Below, in pieces: positions 37,331 to 50,251 of a DNA stretch of 64,000 nt. The notes beneath the pieces were generated by a model. It saw nothing but the letters and a program-made list of their open reading frames with translations, was not told where the DNA came from and made no database searches. Each line of letters starts with the position of its first letter. Within the stretch, counting starts at the first letter, position 1. A program made the position numbers and the translations under genes. Location: positions 1 to 64,000 of the forward strand of contig CAMWJC010000005.1 in NCBI GenBank assembly GCA_947174495.1, in the 5' to 3' direction. The stretch comes from an uncultured Lachnospiraceae bacterium. GTDB taxonomy: Bacteria > Bacillota > Clostridia > Lachnospirales > Lachnospiraceae.

Positions 37331-37396
37331 TCTAAATTGATTCGAATTTCTATACCGATTTATTCCATTAATCACATTATTTGTATAATACTTGTA

Positions 37397-37563
37397 TTAT
37401 TTGGAAAGCATACTTCCATACCTTCTAAGTCCAAATTCTTCCCATGTCATTTCATCCAATTCTTTATATGTATATCTTCTTTCACATACATAATAAATAA
37501 TAGAGAGCCTTTTCTCTAGTTCGGGTTTCCAAAATCTTTTTGTAACCAAATAGTTTCATTCAC
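37397..37563 (-). pseudogene. Small gene with homopolymer frameshift
   Basis: With a single base added to an AAAAA run (near 37535), the frame reads MNETIWLQKRFWKPELEKR and then YVCERRYTYKELDEMTWEEF to the stop at 37397, about 55 residues. As it stands, the GTG-initiated frame at 37563 (GGAGG upstream) stops after about 15 codons. The reconstructed sequence is compact and protein-like but I do not know its family. Confidence 0.5.
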
Positions 37564-37628
37564 GTTACCTCCTAACTACAATCACGATAAACGTTTGTCT
37601 CCTTTGAACATTATGTAAAATATTCTCT

Positions 37629-37778
37629 TCAATGTACTCTAAACTCATCCAAAATTACTGCTGCTTTTGGATTATTAAGTTCTACCAACGACTGTAACAC
37701 GCCCTCAAATGCCCTAGTTAACTCATCATCATTTTTAATATCATCACTATGGTATACAAACGCCTTTAACACCAACAT
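37629..37778 (-). CDS. Short ORF of unknown function
   Basis: 49 residues (MLVLKAFVYHSDDIKNDDEL ...). It overlaps the end of the 77-residue ORF by 13 bases in another frame. It may be an independent small gene or the displaced end of its neighbour after a frameshift. No motif is recognised. Confidence 0.35.
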   Translation of the reverse strand: MLVLKAFVYHSDDIKNDDELTRAFEGVLQSLVELNNPKAAVILDEFRVH

Positions 37779-37999
37779 ATCAAGTATCCATTACTTAAAA
37801 TATCCTGTATATATTCTGTTATTTTCTTCTTATCCTCATAAGACAAATTTAAATAGCTTTTATTTCCAAGAAATTTGTTAGCTATTTCATTAATTTCAGC
37901 CTCTGAAAATATATGTTCCTTATATTCTGCCCTAACGTCAGATTTAAATGAATCTAAGACATGCTGTACAATTGGATCTTTAGAATCCCAATTACTCAA
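37766..37999 (-). CDS. Short helical ORF downstream of hsdS
   Basis: 77 residues starting at TTG 37999, 6 bases after the 34-residue ORF stop, so translation may be coupled. It is polar and helical (SEAEINEIANKFLGNKSYLNLSYEDKKKITEYIQDI) with no signal peptide. I do not recognise it. The position at the end of a type I restriction operon suggests an accessory of that system, but this is inference. Confidence 0.45.
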   Translation of the reverse strand: MSNWDSKDPIVQHVLDSFKSDVRAEYKEHIFSEAEINEIANKFLGNKSYLNLSYEDKKKITEYIQDILSNGYLICWC

Positions 38000-38005
38000 T
38001 TTAAT

Positions 38006-38110
38006 TTAATTTTTTGCTCTCTGATTCTTTATTATGGAAAGCCAACCTCTCCCTGCCTCTTCGAAGGTTACCAAAGTTCCAATTAATCCAATAATTGTTG
38101 TAAAATCCAT
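38006..38110 (-). CDS. 34-residue probable membrane peptide
   Basis: MDFTTIIGLIGTLVTFEEAG followed by RGWLSIIKNQRAKN: one short hydrophobic helix then a basic tail. AAAGGAAG lies 11 bases upstream of the ATG. It is located 54 bases after the hsdS stop. I have seen similar short peptides near defence genes but cannot name a family. Confidence 0.45.
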   Translation of the reverse strand: MDFTTIIGLIGTLVTFEEAGRGWLSIIKNQRAKN

Positions 38111-38164
38111 GCAATAAACCACTTCCTTTAAATATACTCTTAAAATCTACACGTGTTTTTTCTG

Positions 38165-43813
<5,649 letters not shown>

Positions 43814-43825
43814 CGTACCTTTCAT

Positions 43826-44290
43826 AATGCTCTATTCCAATTATTCATATTACAATTTGCTCTTAGTATGTTCACTTCTAAAACAGCCAAATACATCATA
43901 AATATTATAAGCGTACAAATGTCCAATATCAATAAGAACATGTGCAAATATCCGTATATTATGAAACTACCATCTGTTACAAATCGTCTTACCAAAAGTA
44001 CCTTTCAGTATACAACTTTCAAAATGTATTATGAGATAAACTTATCACTACTGACAAAATTCATCTGACTCAACTTCATAAATTCTGAAAGTTAATATAC
44101 TGTCCCTTATAGATGATCCCTTATTAACAAACATGGAGCAGATTTCTCTGCTCCGCACCTTCATAAACAATATCCCCGAAAGGGATAGCATAAAGTTGAC
44201 CTTCTACACGATCTAAATAGGATACACTATTGATCCGTATCTCTCTCACCTTTAACATAATTTAATGAATACCTAGCAAACAGGACTTTG
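43826..44290. other. Intergenic region between hsdR and the acetyltransferase gene
   Basis: AT-rich in its first part, where the hsdR promoter should be. Around 44135-44154 a hairpin GGAGCAGA-tttc-TCTGCTCC is followed by few Ts, and at 44172-44186 ATCCC-cgaaa-GGGAT forms another. The right copy of the 22-bp direct repeat lies at 44200-44221. No gene was found. Confidence 0.5.
44200..44221. repeat. 22-bp direct repeat, right boundary of the type I island
   Basis: Same orientation as the copy at 36124-36145 and identical at 20 of 22 positions. About 8.1 kb separates them, enclosing the type I genes and decayed fragments. Confidence 0.8.
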
Positions 44291-44722
44291 TTATAACGTT
44301 AATCTCATAAAAATATACCCGTCTTCGACATTATCGGAAAAAACGAATCCTAACTTTCCCCAAAACCTTTTCGCAGCTGTATTTTTCAATTCCACCGGAA
44401 CGGAAACTTTTTCTGCACCATACTCATTTTTTAGATAAGAAATGCAGGCTTTTGCGGCTTTTGTTCCCAATCCCTTTTTCTGAAAAGCATCATCAATCAA
44501 AAAATTAATGATCTGATAGTGTTCCTCTCCAACATACATTGAAACAAATCCAATCATTTTATCATCATCATAAATTGCAAACGGCCTGGTATCTTTATAA
44601 AAGACCCATGCCTCTGCTAAAGAATAAGTGACTGAATCTACAAAACTTTCATTTTCAACGCTTGCCTTCAAGTTGAGACATTGTTCATAATTATCTTCAT
44701 TAATTGTCCGTAATTCTATCAA
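44291..44722 (-). CDS. GNAT family N-acetyltransferase
   Basis: 143 residues from a TTG at 44722 (GAGGAGC upstream). The acetyl-CoA loop DDAFQKKGLGTKAAKA (R/Q-x-x-G-x-G/A), KMIGFVSMYVG and AAKRFWGKLGF are typical of the spermidine/aminoglycoside acetyltransferase branch. The substrate is unknown. It follows the APH-like gene by 32 bases and probably shares its mRNA, in a detoxification operon. Confidence 0.85.
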   Translation of the reverse strand: MIELRTINEDNYEQCLNLKASVENESFVDSVTYSLAEAWVFYKDTRPFAIYDDDKMIGFVSMYVGEEHYQIINFLIDDAFQKKGLGTKAAKACISYLKNEYGAEKVSVPVELKNTAAKRFWGKLGFVFSDNVEDGYIFMRLTL

Positions 44723-44754
44723 CTATATCAGCTCCTCATTTCCTTCCGCCTGAA

Positions 44755-45540
44755 TTAAAACAACTCATCCAATAAGATGTAGTATCTGAGTTTCTCCCAG
44801 TTTGGCTGGATTCCCAGCTTCTCAAACAGCATATCCGGCTGAAAATCCGCATAAACCTTACCGCCATAGCTTCCGTCAAAATTATGCTTCAAGCTTCGAT
44901 AACACAGGGCGATATCTCTCCATTTATCACCAATACCAGTATCACCCAAGTCAATAAACCCACTTATCCTGCCATCCTCTATAAAGATATTCGGCAGACA
45001 AAAGTCGCCATGTGACAGCACCGGCTCATAGTCCGGTCTGTTGTCCTTAAGCCATTGCAGAAGCTCTTTTGGATCACGAAAGCCGCCTTCACCAAAAGTA
45101 GTCGGTTCCACATTATCCATATCCACCAGATCATTTTCGACTCTGTACTTTGCTTCAGCCAGTTCTGCATCTATATCTCTTTTGCGCGGACAATCCGTCA
45201 CATCCACCGCCCAAAGCATCTTCATAGCTTCTGCAAGCAGGGTCAGCAGTTCCTGCGGACGCTCCATATAATACTCATCACAGGACATTTTCCCTGTCAA
45301 CTTGCTCATGAGCAGATATTGGTATTCATTATCCTGCTCATAGCAGATGATCCTCGGAACCGGAATTCTGCCTTCAAGCCATCGCATCATCTGCACAGTG
45401 TCATCATTCTCCTTCCGACACTTGACAATCTTGAGCACAACGTCATCGAAAACCATAATCTGTGAACCAGACATACCGACATCATCTACGCTGTATTGCT
45501 TTCCTTCTATTAGTCTTGATATACTTTCAGGCAGTTTCAT
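44755..45540 (-). CDS. APH(3')-like aminoglycoside phosphotransferase
   Basis: 261 residues. The catalytic loop SHGDFCLPNIF and magnesium site GFIDLGDTG, the adjacent DKWRDIALCYRS, and the C-terminal WEKLRYYILLDELF match the APH(3') kinases along nearly the whole length. Known members phosphorylate the 3'-hydroxyl of kanamycin-type drugs. Here the N-terminal nucleotide loop is shorter, and the true substrate is not proven. GGGAGG precedes the ATG. It is 16 bases downstream of yjdF. Confidence 0.85.
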   Translation of the reverse strand: MKLPESISRLIEGKQYSVDDVGMSGSQIMVFDDVVLKIVKCRKENDDTVQMMRWLEGRIPVPRIICYEQDNEYQYLLMSKLTGKMSCDEYYMERPQELLTLLAEAMKMLWAVDVTDCPRKRDIDAELAEAKYRVENDLVDMDNVEPTTFGEGGFRDPKELLQWLKDNRPDYEPVLSHGDFCLPNIFIEDGRISGFIDLGDTGIGDKWRDIALCYRSLKHNFDGSYGGKVYADFQPDMLFEKLGIQPNWEKLRYYILLDELF

Positions 45541-45556
45541 CCGATACCTCCCACTA

Positions 45557-45973
45557 TTAATGCCCTTTGTGCTTTTCCTTCCGTTTCTGCCGTCTCAGGT
45601 CAAACTGACGTTGCTTTTCAGCCTCTTTCTGTTCCTTGCTAATCTGCCAACGCTCAGTTTTCATTTCCTCCCGCTGTATCTGCAGCGCCTGCTGAGACTT
45701 CGTGCTGATGCCGGAATCCATCAGCTGCTTTCTTGCATTGCGCTGTCTGCGCTTCGGATTATCCGTAGTCTGCTTCGCCTTTGCCTCGACGGCCGGACTA
45801 AACTTCAGCTTGTAGTAGTGATGAAGGATAAAATCCCACACCTCGTAATCCTTCGGCTCTGCACCGAAGGTAACCTTACACACCGACAACTTTTCATCCG
45901 ACACCCGCTCAAAGACTCCTACCCAGAACGGATCTTCAAAATATACCGTCAGCTTGCCACTCGTCTTGCCCAT
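45557..45973 (-). CDS. yjdF: YjdF family protein (DUF2992)
   Basis: 138 residues from ATG 45973, which has AAAGGAGGG upstream; the frame runs to 46006 without support. GKLTVYFEDPFWVGVFER and CKVTFGAEPKDYEVWDFIL belong to the YjdF family; the C-terminal half is a charged helix (EMKTERWQISKEQKEAEKQ). Its biochemical role is unknown, but the gene is normally controlled by the yjdF riboswitch that binds azaaromatic compounds, suggesting a part in resistance or detoxification. A matching leader is present here. Confidence 0.9.
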   Translation of the reverse strand: MGKTSGKLTVYFEDPFWVGVFERVSDEKLSVCKVTFGAEPKDYEVWDFILHHYYKLKFSPAVEAKAKQTTDNPKRRQRNARKQLMDSGISTKSQQALQIQREEMKTERWQISKEQKEAEKQRQFDLRRQKRKEKHKGH

Positions 45974-45979
45974 AACATT

Positions 45980-46118
45980 CCCTCCTTTGACTTTTGTTAC
46001 GGACAAAGAACGGACAACCCAGGAGGGGCAGGTTACTTACCCTGCTTTCGCAGGACGGCCGGGCTACCTACCGGCTCTGGCGCATCCCGAAGGATGTGCG
46101 TTGCGTTTTTATCTTTGT
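45980..46118 (-). promoter_or_regulatory. yjdF-type riboswitch with ribosome-site sequestration
   Basis: The leader of yjdF is GC-rich and highly structured, in contrast to the AT-rich flanks: ACATCC-ttcg-GGATG[T/C], GAGCCGGTAGGTAGCCCGGC, CCTGC-gaaa-GCAGG and AGTAACCTGCC. CCCCTCCT (46028-46021) can pair with the AAAGGAGGG ribosome site (45988-45980), so ligand binding could expose or hide it. Assigned by its position ahead of yjdF and by pattern memory. Confidence 0.75.
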
Positions 46119-46174
46119 CATTTGCTAATCTATATGAAGCATCTAAATGCAACATATCGTTAATTGTTCTACCT

Positions 46175-46657
46175 CTAAGATTTCTCTGTCTCCAATTCCT
46201 TTCTATGCATTAAATGAATGCCTATATGTCCTATTCCAAGAATAAACACAGCCACTGCAAGCACTATATTCCTTCCGTATACCGCAAGCAGCATGAATGC
46301 CATCACGGGAAGAGTCGCACCTGCTACCGGAATCCCAAATATGCTGCTGTAAAAATCCCTCATAGTCTTCTCACTCTTAAAATACCGCACCCAGTAAACC
46401 TCATATAACACCATCAGTAAAAATGAAGCAACCAGCCACCATGTCCAGTTCGACCATGGTTTGATATTAAAGTCGGAGAAAACCAGCACTACGCAGGAAG
46501 CCGAAACTTCCCCCACTCTTTCCAAAGTCAAAAGCACCTTATTCTCGTTACCAACGTATTTACTGTAGTCCTTCGGCTGATTCTTCGTCCATATAATGTT
46601 TGGCAACATCAACATGACAAGATAAATCAAGCCAACATAAGAAAAACCCAAATGCAT
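46175..46657 (-). CDS. Four-helix membrane protein of unknown function
   Basis: 160 residues with four or five membrane segments (YVGLIYLVMLMLPNIIW, WTWWLVASFLLMVLYEVYW, LPVMAFMLLAVYG, IVLAVAVFILGIGHIGIHLM). No known motif recognised; similar small membrane proteins occur in many Firmicutes. GTAAGGAGG precedes the ATG. It lies 57 bases upstream of the yjdF riboswitch and could be co-transcribed with that operon. Confidence 0.75.
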   Translation of the reverse strand: MHLGFSYVGLIYLVMLMLPNIIWTKNQPKDYSKYVGNENKVLLTLERVGEVSASCVVLVFSDFNIKPWSNWTWWLVASFLLMVLYEVYWVRYFKSEKTMRDFYSSIFGIPVAGATLPVMAFMLLAVYGRNIVLAVAVFILGIGHIGIHLMHRKELETEKS

Positions 46658-46730
46658 CGCTGCCTCCTTACTTTAATTCTCCTTCTCTACTAAGGGACGA
46701 ATACCATATTCCACATCGGATACCTTAATC

Positions 46731-47879
46731 CTACTTCCCAAATATCTCCGCTGCCTGTTTCATATTCTCCCTAATAGACACCCCAAATGGACATCTGGTC
46801 TCGCAGGCTCCACATTGGATACACTCTCCTGCATGATGCGAAAGCACTTCATAATGCTCCCGTACCGTCTCCGGTACGCTTCCCTGTGCCTTGGCAAGAT
46901 TCAAAAACTTGGTAACTGTGGCTACGTCGATCTGTTTCGGACAGGGTGCACAATGACTGCAGTACATGCAATGTCCTTCCCAGCTGATATTAGGGAAGGT
47001 CGCAAATGCCGCAGCATAATCCTTTTCCTCATCCGATGCATTCTCATACTCTATGCTTACCTCCAGCTGATCCAGAGAACGCGCTCCCGATAAAACCGTA
47101 GCAACACCGGGACGGGTCAGTGCATAATGAAGACATTGGTTGACCGTCAACGCCTTTCCTGCCGGTGATAAGGATTCATCCAAAAGATCTCCGCCGCCAA
47201 ATGCCTTCATCACCGTGATTCCCACACCCAGTCTCTGGCAGGTTTCATATAACTCATTCCTCTCCGGGTCAATATTGACCAAGTGCTCACGATAGTTCTT
47301 CTCATCCCACAATGCATTGACATCTTCATTGGCTGGAAGTAGATCATAACACGGGTTGATACTGAACATTAAGACCTCGATGTGACCGCTCCTAACGGCC
47401 TGCAGCGCCACCTGCGGATTATGGCTGCTCAGTCCCACATGATGAATCACTCCTCTTTTCTTCAAATCCAACACATATTCCAAAACCGATCCCTCTGCTA
47501 CAGTTTTCCAGTCTTCCATAGAATCCACATAATGAATCATGCCTACATCAATATAATCTGTGGCAAGCAGGGACAGCATTTCGTCCATTCCCTGTTTTAC
47601 CTCTTCAATATTCCGCGTCCTTTTGTATTGCCCGTCTTTCCAGACAGAACAGATATGAGACTGTAGGATAAATTTCTCCCGTCTTCCCGAAAGGGCTTTC
47701 CCTACACCGGAGCGCGCCTGCGGGTCCGATGTGTACATATCAATATAATTTACTCCATATTCCTGTGCTGTATCTAAAAGCAATCTGATATTCTGATACT
47801 GATTCTCCAGAAATCCCTCACACCCAAGACCAATCTCGCTGACCTTTAAGCCTGTATTTCCTAATTCACGATATTTCAT
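46731..47879 (-). CDS. Aldo/keto reductase with C-terminal ferredoxin-type Fe-S domain
   Basis: 382 residues. The N-terminal barrel starts YRELGNTGLKVSEIGLGC and contains NYIDMYTSDP (catalytic Asp/Tyr), HVGLSSHNPQVA, and MKAFGGGDLL. The C-terminal domain has CMYCSHCAPCP and CIQCGACETRCP, binding sites for two [4Fe-4S] clusters. The redox partner and substrate are unknown; such fusions are common in anaerobes. GGGAGG precedes the ATG. Confidence 0.9.
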   Translation of the reverse strand: MKYRELGNTGLKVSEIGLGCEGFLENQYQNIRLLLDTAQEYGVNYIDMYTSDPQARSGVGKALSGRREKFILQSHICSVWKDGQYKRTRNIEEVKQGMDEMLSLLATDYIDVGMIHYVDSMEDWKTVAEGSVLEYVLDLKKRGVIHHVGLSSHNPQVALQAVRSGHIEVLMFSINPCYDLLPANEDVNALWDEKNYREHLVNIDPERNELYETCQRLGVGITVMKAFGGGDLLDESLSPAGKALTVNQCLHYALTRPGVATVLSGARSLDQLEVSIEYENASDEEKDYAAAFATFPNISWEGHCMYCSHCAPCPKQIDVATVTKFLNLAKAQGSVPETVREHYEVLSHHAGECIQCGACETRCPFGVSIRENMKQAAEIFGK

Positions 47880-48010
47880 GACTTCTGCCTCCCATCATTT
47901 TTAAATTTTGCAACAGGCTGACCTGTCTTCAGCCTTACAAAATAGCCTTCTTATCTCTTATCATACCGAATTCCCACTTAAGAATCAACCTCAATCATGA
48001 AGTCAATTTC

Positions 48011-48071
48011 CTCTGCGAGCAATGAGCCAAATATCCATGCAAGCATGTCCCTTAGCTCATTGCTCGCAGAG
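48011..48071. repeat. 17-bp perfect inverted repeat between divergent genes
   Basis: CTCTGCGAGCAATGAGC (48011-48027) is the exact reverse complement of 48055-48071. The 27-base loop itself has a small hairpin (CATGCAAGCATG). It lies between the aldo/keto reductase (minus) and ylmC (plus) genes and is not followed by a U tract in either direction. Confidence 0.85.
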
Positions 48072-48133
48072 TCAGGAACCTTTGAAAGTCTCTTACATAA
48101 TATAAATTATACGGGAAAAGACGGAGATGCAAA

Positions 48134-48367
48134 ATGCTGTTTTCAGAATTAAAATGCAAAGATGTAATTAATCTGCGGGATTGTAAAAAATTGGGAAGAA
48201 TCTCTGATTTGGAATTTGACGAATGCAGCGGACAAATCTGCAAAGTGATTGTTCCAAGTGGTAACAAATTCTTAAATATCCTTTGTTCCGATCCTGATTA
48301 TGTGATTCCCTATAAGGATATCAAACAGATAGGTCCTGACATTATTATTGTAGATATACGATGCTAA
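48134..48367 (+). CDS. ymxH: YlmC/YmxH family sporulation protein
   Basis: 77 residues with a PRC-barrel fold: LKCKDVINLRDCKKLGRISDLEFDE, then VIPYKDIKQIGPDIIIVDI. YlmC/YmxH proteins are conserved in spore formers, usually near spoIIGA-sigE-sigG; the molecular role is unknown. ACGGAGATG lies upstream of the ATG. Here it is convergent with sigE and separated from it by a repeat array. Confidence 0.85.
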   Translation: MLFSELKCKDVINLRDCKKLGRISDLEFDECSGQICKVIVPSGNKFLNILCSDPDYVIPYKDIKQIGPDIIIVDIRC

Positions 48368-48369
48368 AA

Positions 48370-48450
48370 CCGTGACAGCGCTACACACAGTCTCAGCCAT
48401 AACAGCGCCTAAGCGCAGTCTCAATCGTGACAGCGCTATGCGCTGTCACG
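48370..48450. repeat. Three-copy 27-bp repeat ending in the sigE 3' hairpin
   Basis: Three imperfect head-to-tail copies of (c/a)gtgacagcgc...gcgcagtctcag fill the space between the ylmC stop and the sigE stop. The last copy is an 11-bp perfect hairpin, CGTGACAGCGC-tat-GCGCTGTCACG (48426-48450), and contains the sigE stop codon. Confidence 0.8.
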
Positions 48451-49179
48451 GAGAAGTTCCTTTTTAAGCCTTTTCATGATCTTCTTTTCCAGTCTGGATA
48501 TGTATGATTGGGAGATACCAAGCAGATCAGCTACCTCCTTCTGTGTCATCTCCTGTCCGTCAGGAGATCCAAGCCCAAACCGTAGATTGATGATTGTCTT
48601 TTCCCGTTCTGTAAGCTTATCAATTGCTTTAAGGAGAAGCTTTCTTTCCACCTCATTTTCTAAATCACGGTAGATCACATCCTCATCGGTTCCCAGGATA
48701 TCTGAAAGAAGCAGCTCGTTTCCATCCCAGTCCACATTCAGAGGTTCATCAATGGAGACCTCAAGCTTTGTCTTATTATTGCGTCTTAAGTACATTAATA
48801 TCTCATTCTCAATACATCTGGATGCGTAAGTGGCAAGCTTGATATTTTTAGCTGGATTAAAGGTATTGATCGATTTAATAAGTCCGATTGTTCCTATGGA
48901 TATTAAATCCTCCACACCCACACCCGTATTGTCAAACTTTTTGGCAATATAGACAACCAAACGAAGATTATGCTCAATTAAAATTGACTTAGCCTCATCC
49001 TCATACTCTGTCCCTAGATCACTGATTACTGCATTTTCCTTTTCAATCTCAAGGGGCGGCGGAAGCACCTCCGAGCCGCCTATGTAGTGGACATCTCCCT
49101 GTCTTCCCATTAAAAATCCCGGTTCTCTGCGATATATTTTAAACTGCAGTCTTCCGGGAATTGCTACCTTAAAAACCAT
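48436..49179 (-). CDS. sigE: Sporulation sigma factor SigE
   Basis: The early mother-cell sigma factor, made as an inactive precursor. 247 residues from ATG 49179, which has AGGAGG at 8-base spacing; the frame runs to 49203 without such support. An N-terminal pro-sequence ([16 protein letters not shown]) precedes [15 protein letters not shown], the start of the mature part. Region 2 ([56 protein letters not shown]) and region 4 ([39 protein letters not shown]) are complete. It follows spoIIGA, its processing protease, by 33 bases. Confidence 0.95.
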   Translation of the reverse strand: MVFKVAIPGRLQFKIYRREPGFLMGRQGDVHYIGGSEVLPPPLEIEKENAVISDLGTEYEDEAKSILIEHNLRLVVYIAKKFDNTGVGVEDLISIGTIGLIKSINTFNPAKNIKLATYASRCIENEILMYLRRNNKTKLEVSIDEPLNVDWDGNELLLSDILGTDEDVIYRDLENEVERKLLLKAIDKLTEREKTIINLRFGLGSPDGQEMTQKEVADLLGISQSYISRLEKKIMKRLKKELLRDSA

Positions 49180-49212
49180 TTCCGGTTCCTCCTGTCTAAT
49201 CATTTTGGCATT

Positions 49213-50016
49213 CTATATAGATAATTGGAATGGCAGAATCATCTGATAGCTGCCCTTTCCCGACACTTTACCTTTAAATACGGCTATAATAACTTTCTCG
49301 AACTGTTTCTTTCCCGTACTTCCTTTCACAACCATCTCATCGACCTCATATCCTTCCAGAAGGCCTTTTTCCTTTCCAATGCTGTGATAAGGAATTATTT
49401 TATACTTCTCCGGTCTCATCCACCGTTTTAAACTATTCCACACCTCTTCATCAAGCACAGCTACTGGCTTATGACTGATGGGGTCCAGCAAGCCATTTCC
49501 GGTATCAATCAGCGCTCTGATTTCCACTGGCTTCTCGTCCCCTGCAATCATAACCGTACAGAAACAGTTGTTTCTACTTTGCTTCCACCTTGCTATTCCT
49601 CCTGCACAGACTGCATATCCTACGAATCCAAGCAATAATACTACCCGAAGAGAATCTTCATACTGCCTCAAAAATGGCATTTTTCCTTTCAGAAATATTA
49701 TGAGGCCTCCCAGTACAAAGGAGAAAAAGTAGAGATAACCCATGATCCGGAAAAGCTCTGCAAAACCCTTGGTATGAAAGGTGACCTTTATCATCAGCAT
49801 TCCTACCGGCAGCATCCCAAGCAATACTTTCACTCCATAGGAAACTCCCGGAATGCACAAAACCGTGCAATATCCCAATGCGCCTGTCATGCTTCCCGCT
49901 AAAATTGCCGGATATGTGGCAGTCTTTCCCAGAACTTTTGCGGTCAGCTTGAGCAGATAAAGATCCATAACAAGATTCAGCAAAAAGACACTGTCGATAT
50001 AGACGGTATTTGGCAC
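49213..50016 (-). CDS. spoIIGA: Sigma-E processing peptidase SpoIIGA
   Basis: A membrane-bound aspartic protease that cleaves pro-SigE at the mother-cell side. The frame extends to 50043, but a start at GTG 50016 (AAGG upstream) gives PNTVYIDSVFLLNLVMD, the usual N-terminus. Five membrane segments precede a cytosolic C-terminal domain with the protease motif IDTGNGL and IIPYHSIGKEKG. 276 residues at most. It is transcribed together with sigE. Confidence 0.93.
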   Translation of the reverse strand: MPNTVYIDSVFLLNLVMDLYLLKLTAKVLGKTATYPAILAGSMTGALGYCTVLCIPGVSYGVKVLLGMLPVGMLMIKVTFHTKGFAELFRIMGYLYFFSFVLGGLIIFLKGKMPFLRQYEDSLRVVLLLGFVGYAVCAGGIARWKQSRNNCFCTVMIAGDEKPVEIRALIDTGNGLLDPISHKPVAVLDEEVWNSLKRWMRPEKYKIIPYHSIGKEKGLLEGYEVDEMVVKGSTGKKQFEKVIIAVFKGKVSGKGSYQMILPFQLSI

Positions 50017-50199
50017 TTGCACCTTGCAGCATTTCACCTCCATTTCTTATGTACCAGTTCATTATAAACATTAAGGTCTTCACAATTTGTCAAAACAGTG
50101 TCCAAAAAGGTGTCATCCATCGCCTTTTTCGTACAAACATCCAAAAGGACTATCTCAACGCAGCAATTGTAATGTCCTCCGGCACAACGATGAGAAAAA

Positions 50200-50221
50200 A
50201 GCGCCGCCATATGGCGACGCT
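50200..50221 (-). terminator. Rho-independent terminator after apeB
   Basis: On the minus strand AGCGTCGCCA-TA-TGGCGGCGCT is followed by TTTTTT, 30 bases past the apeB stop. One mismatch is a G-U pair in RNA. Confidence 0.85.
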
Positions 50222-50251
50222 CTCATAGAAATCTATACTCTAGAAAAATCT

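Noticed and set aside
48426-48450. Rho-independent terminator for sigE
   Set aside because: The stem is perfect but no U tract follows it on either strand, so I list it as a repeat hairpin only.
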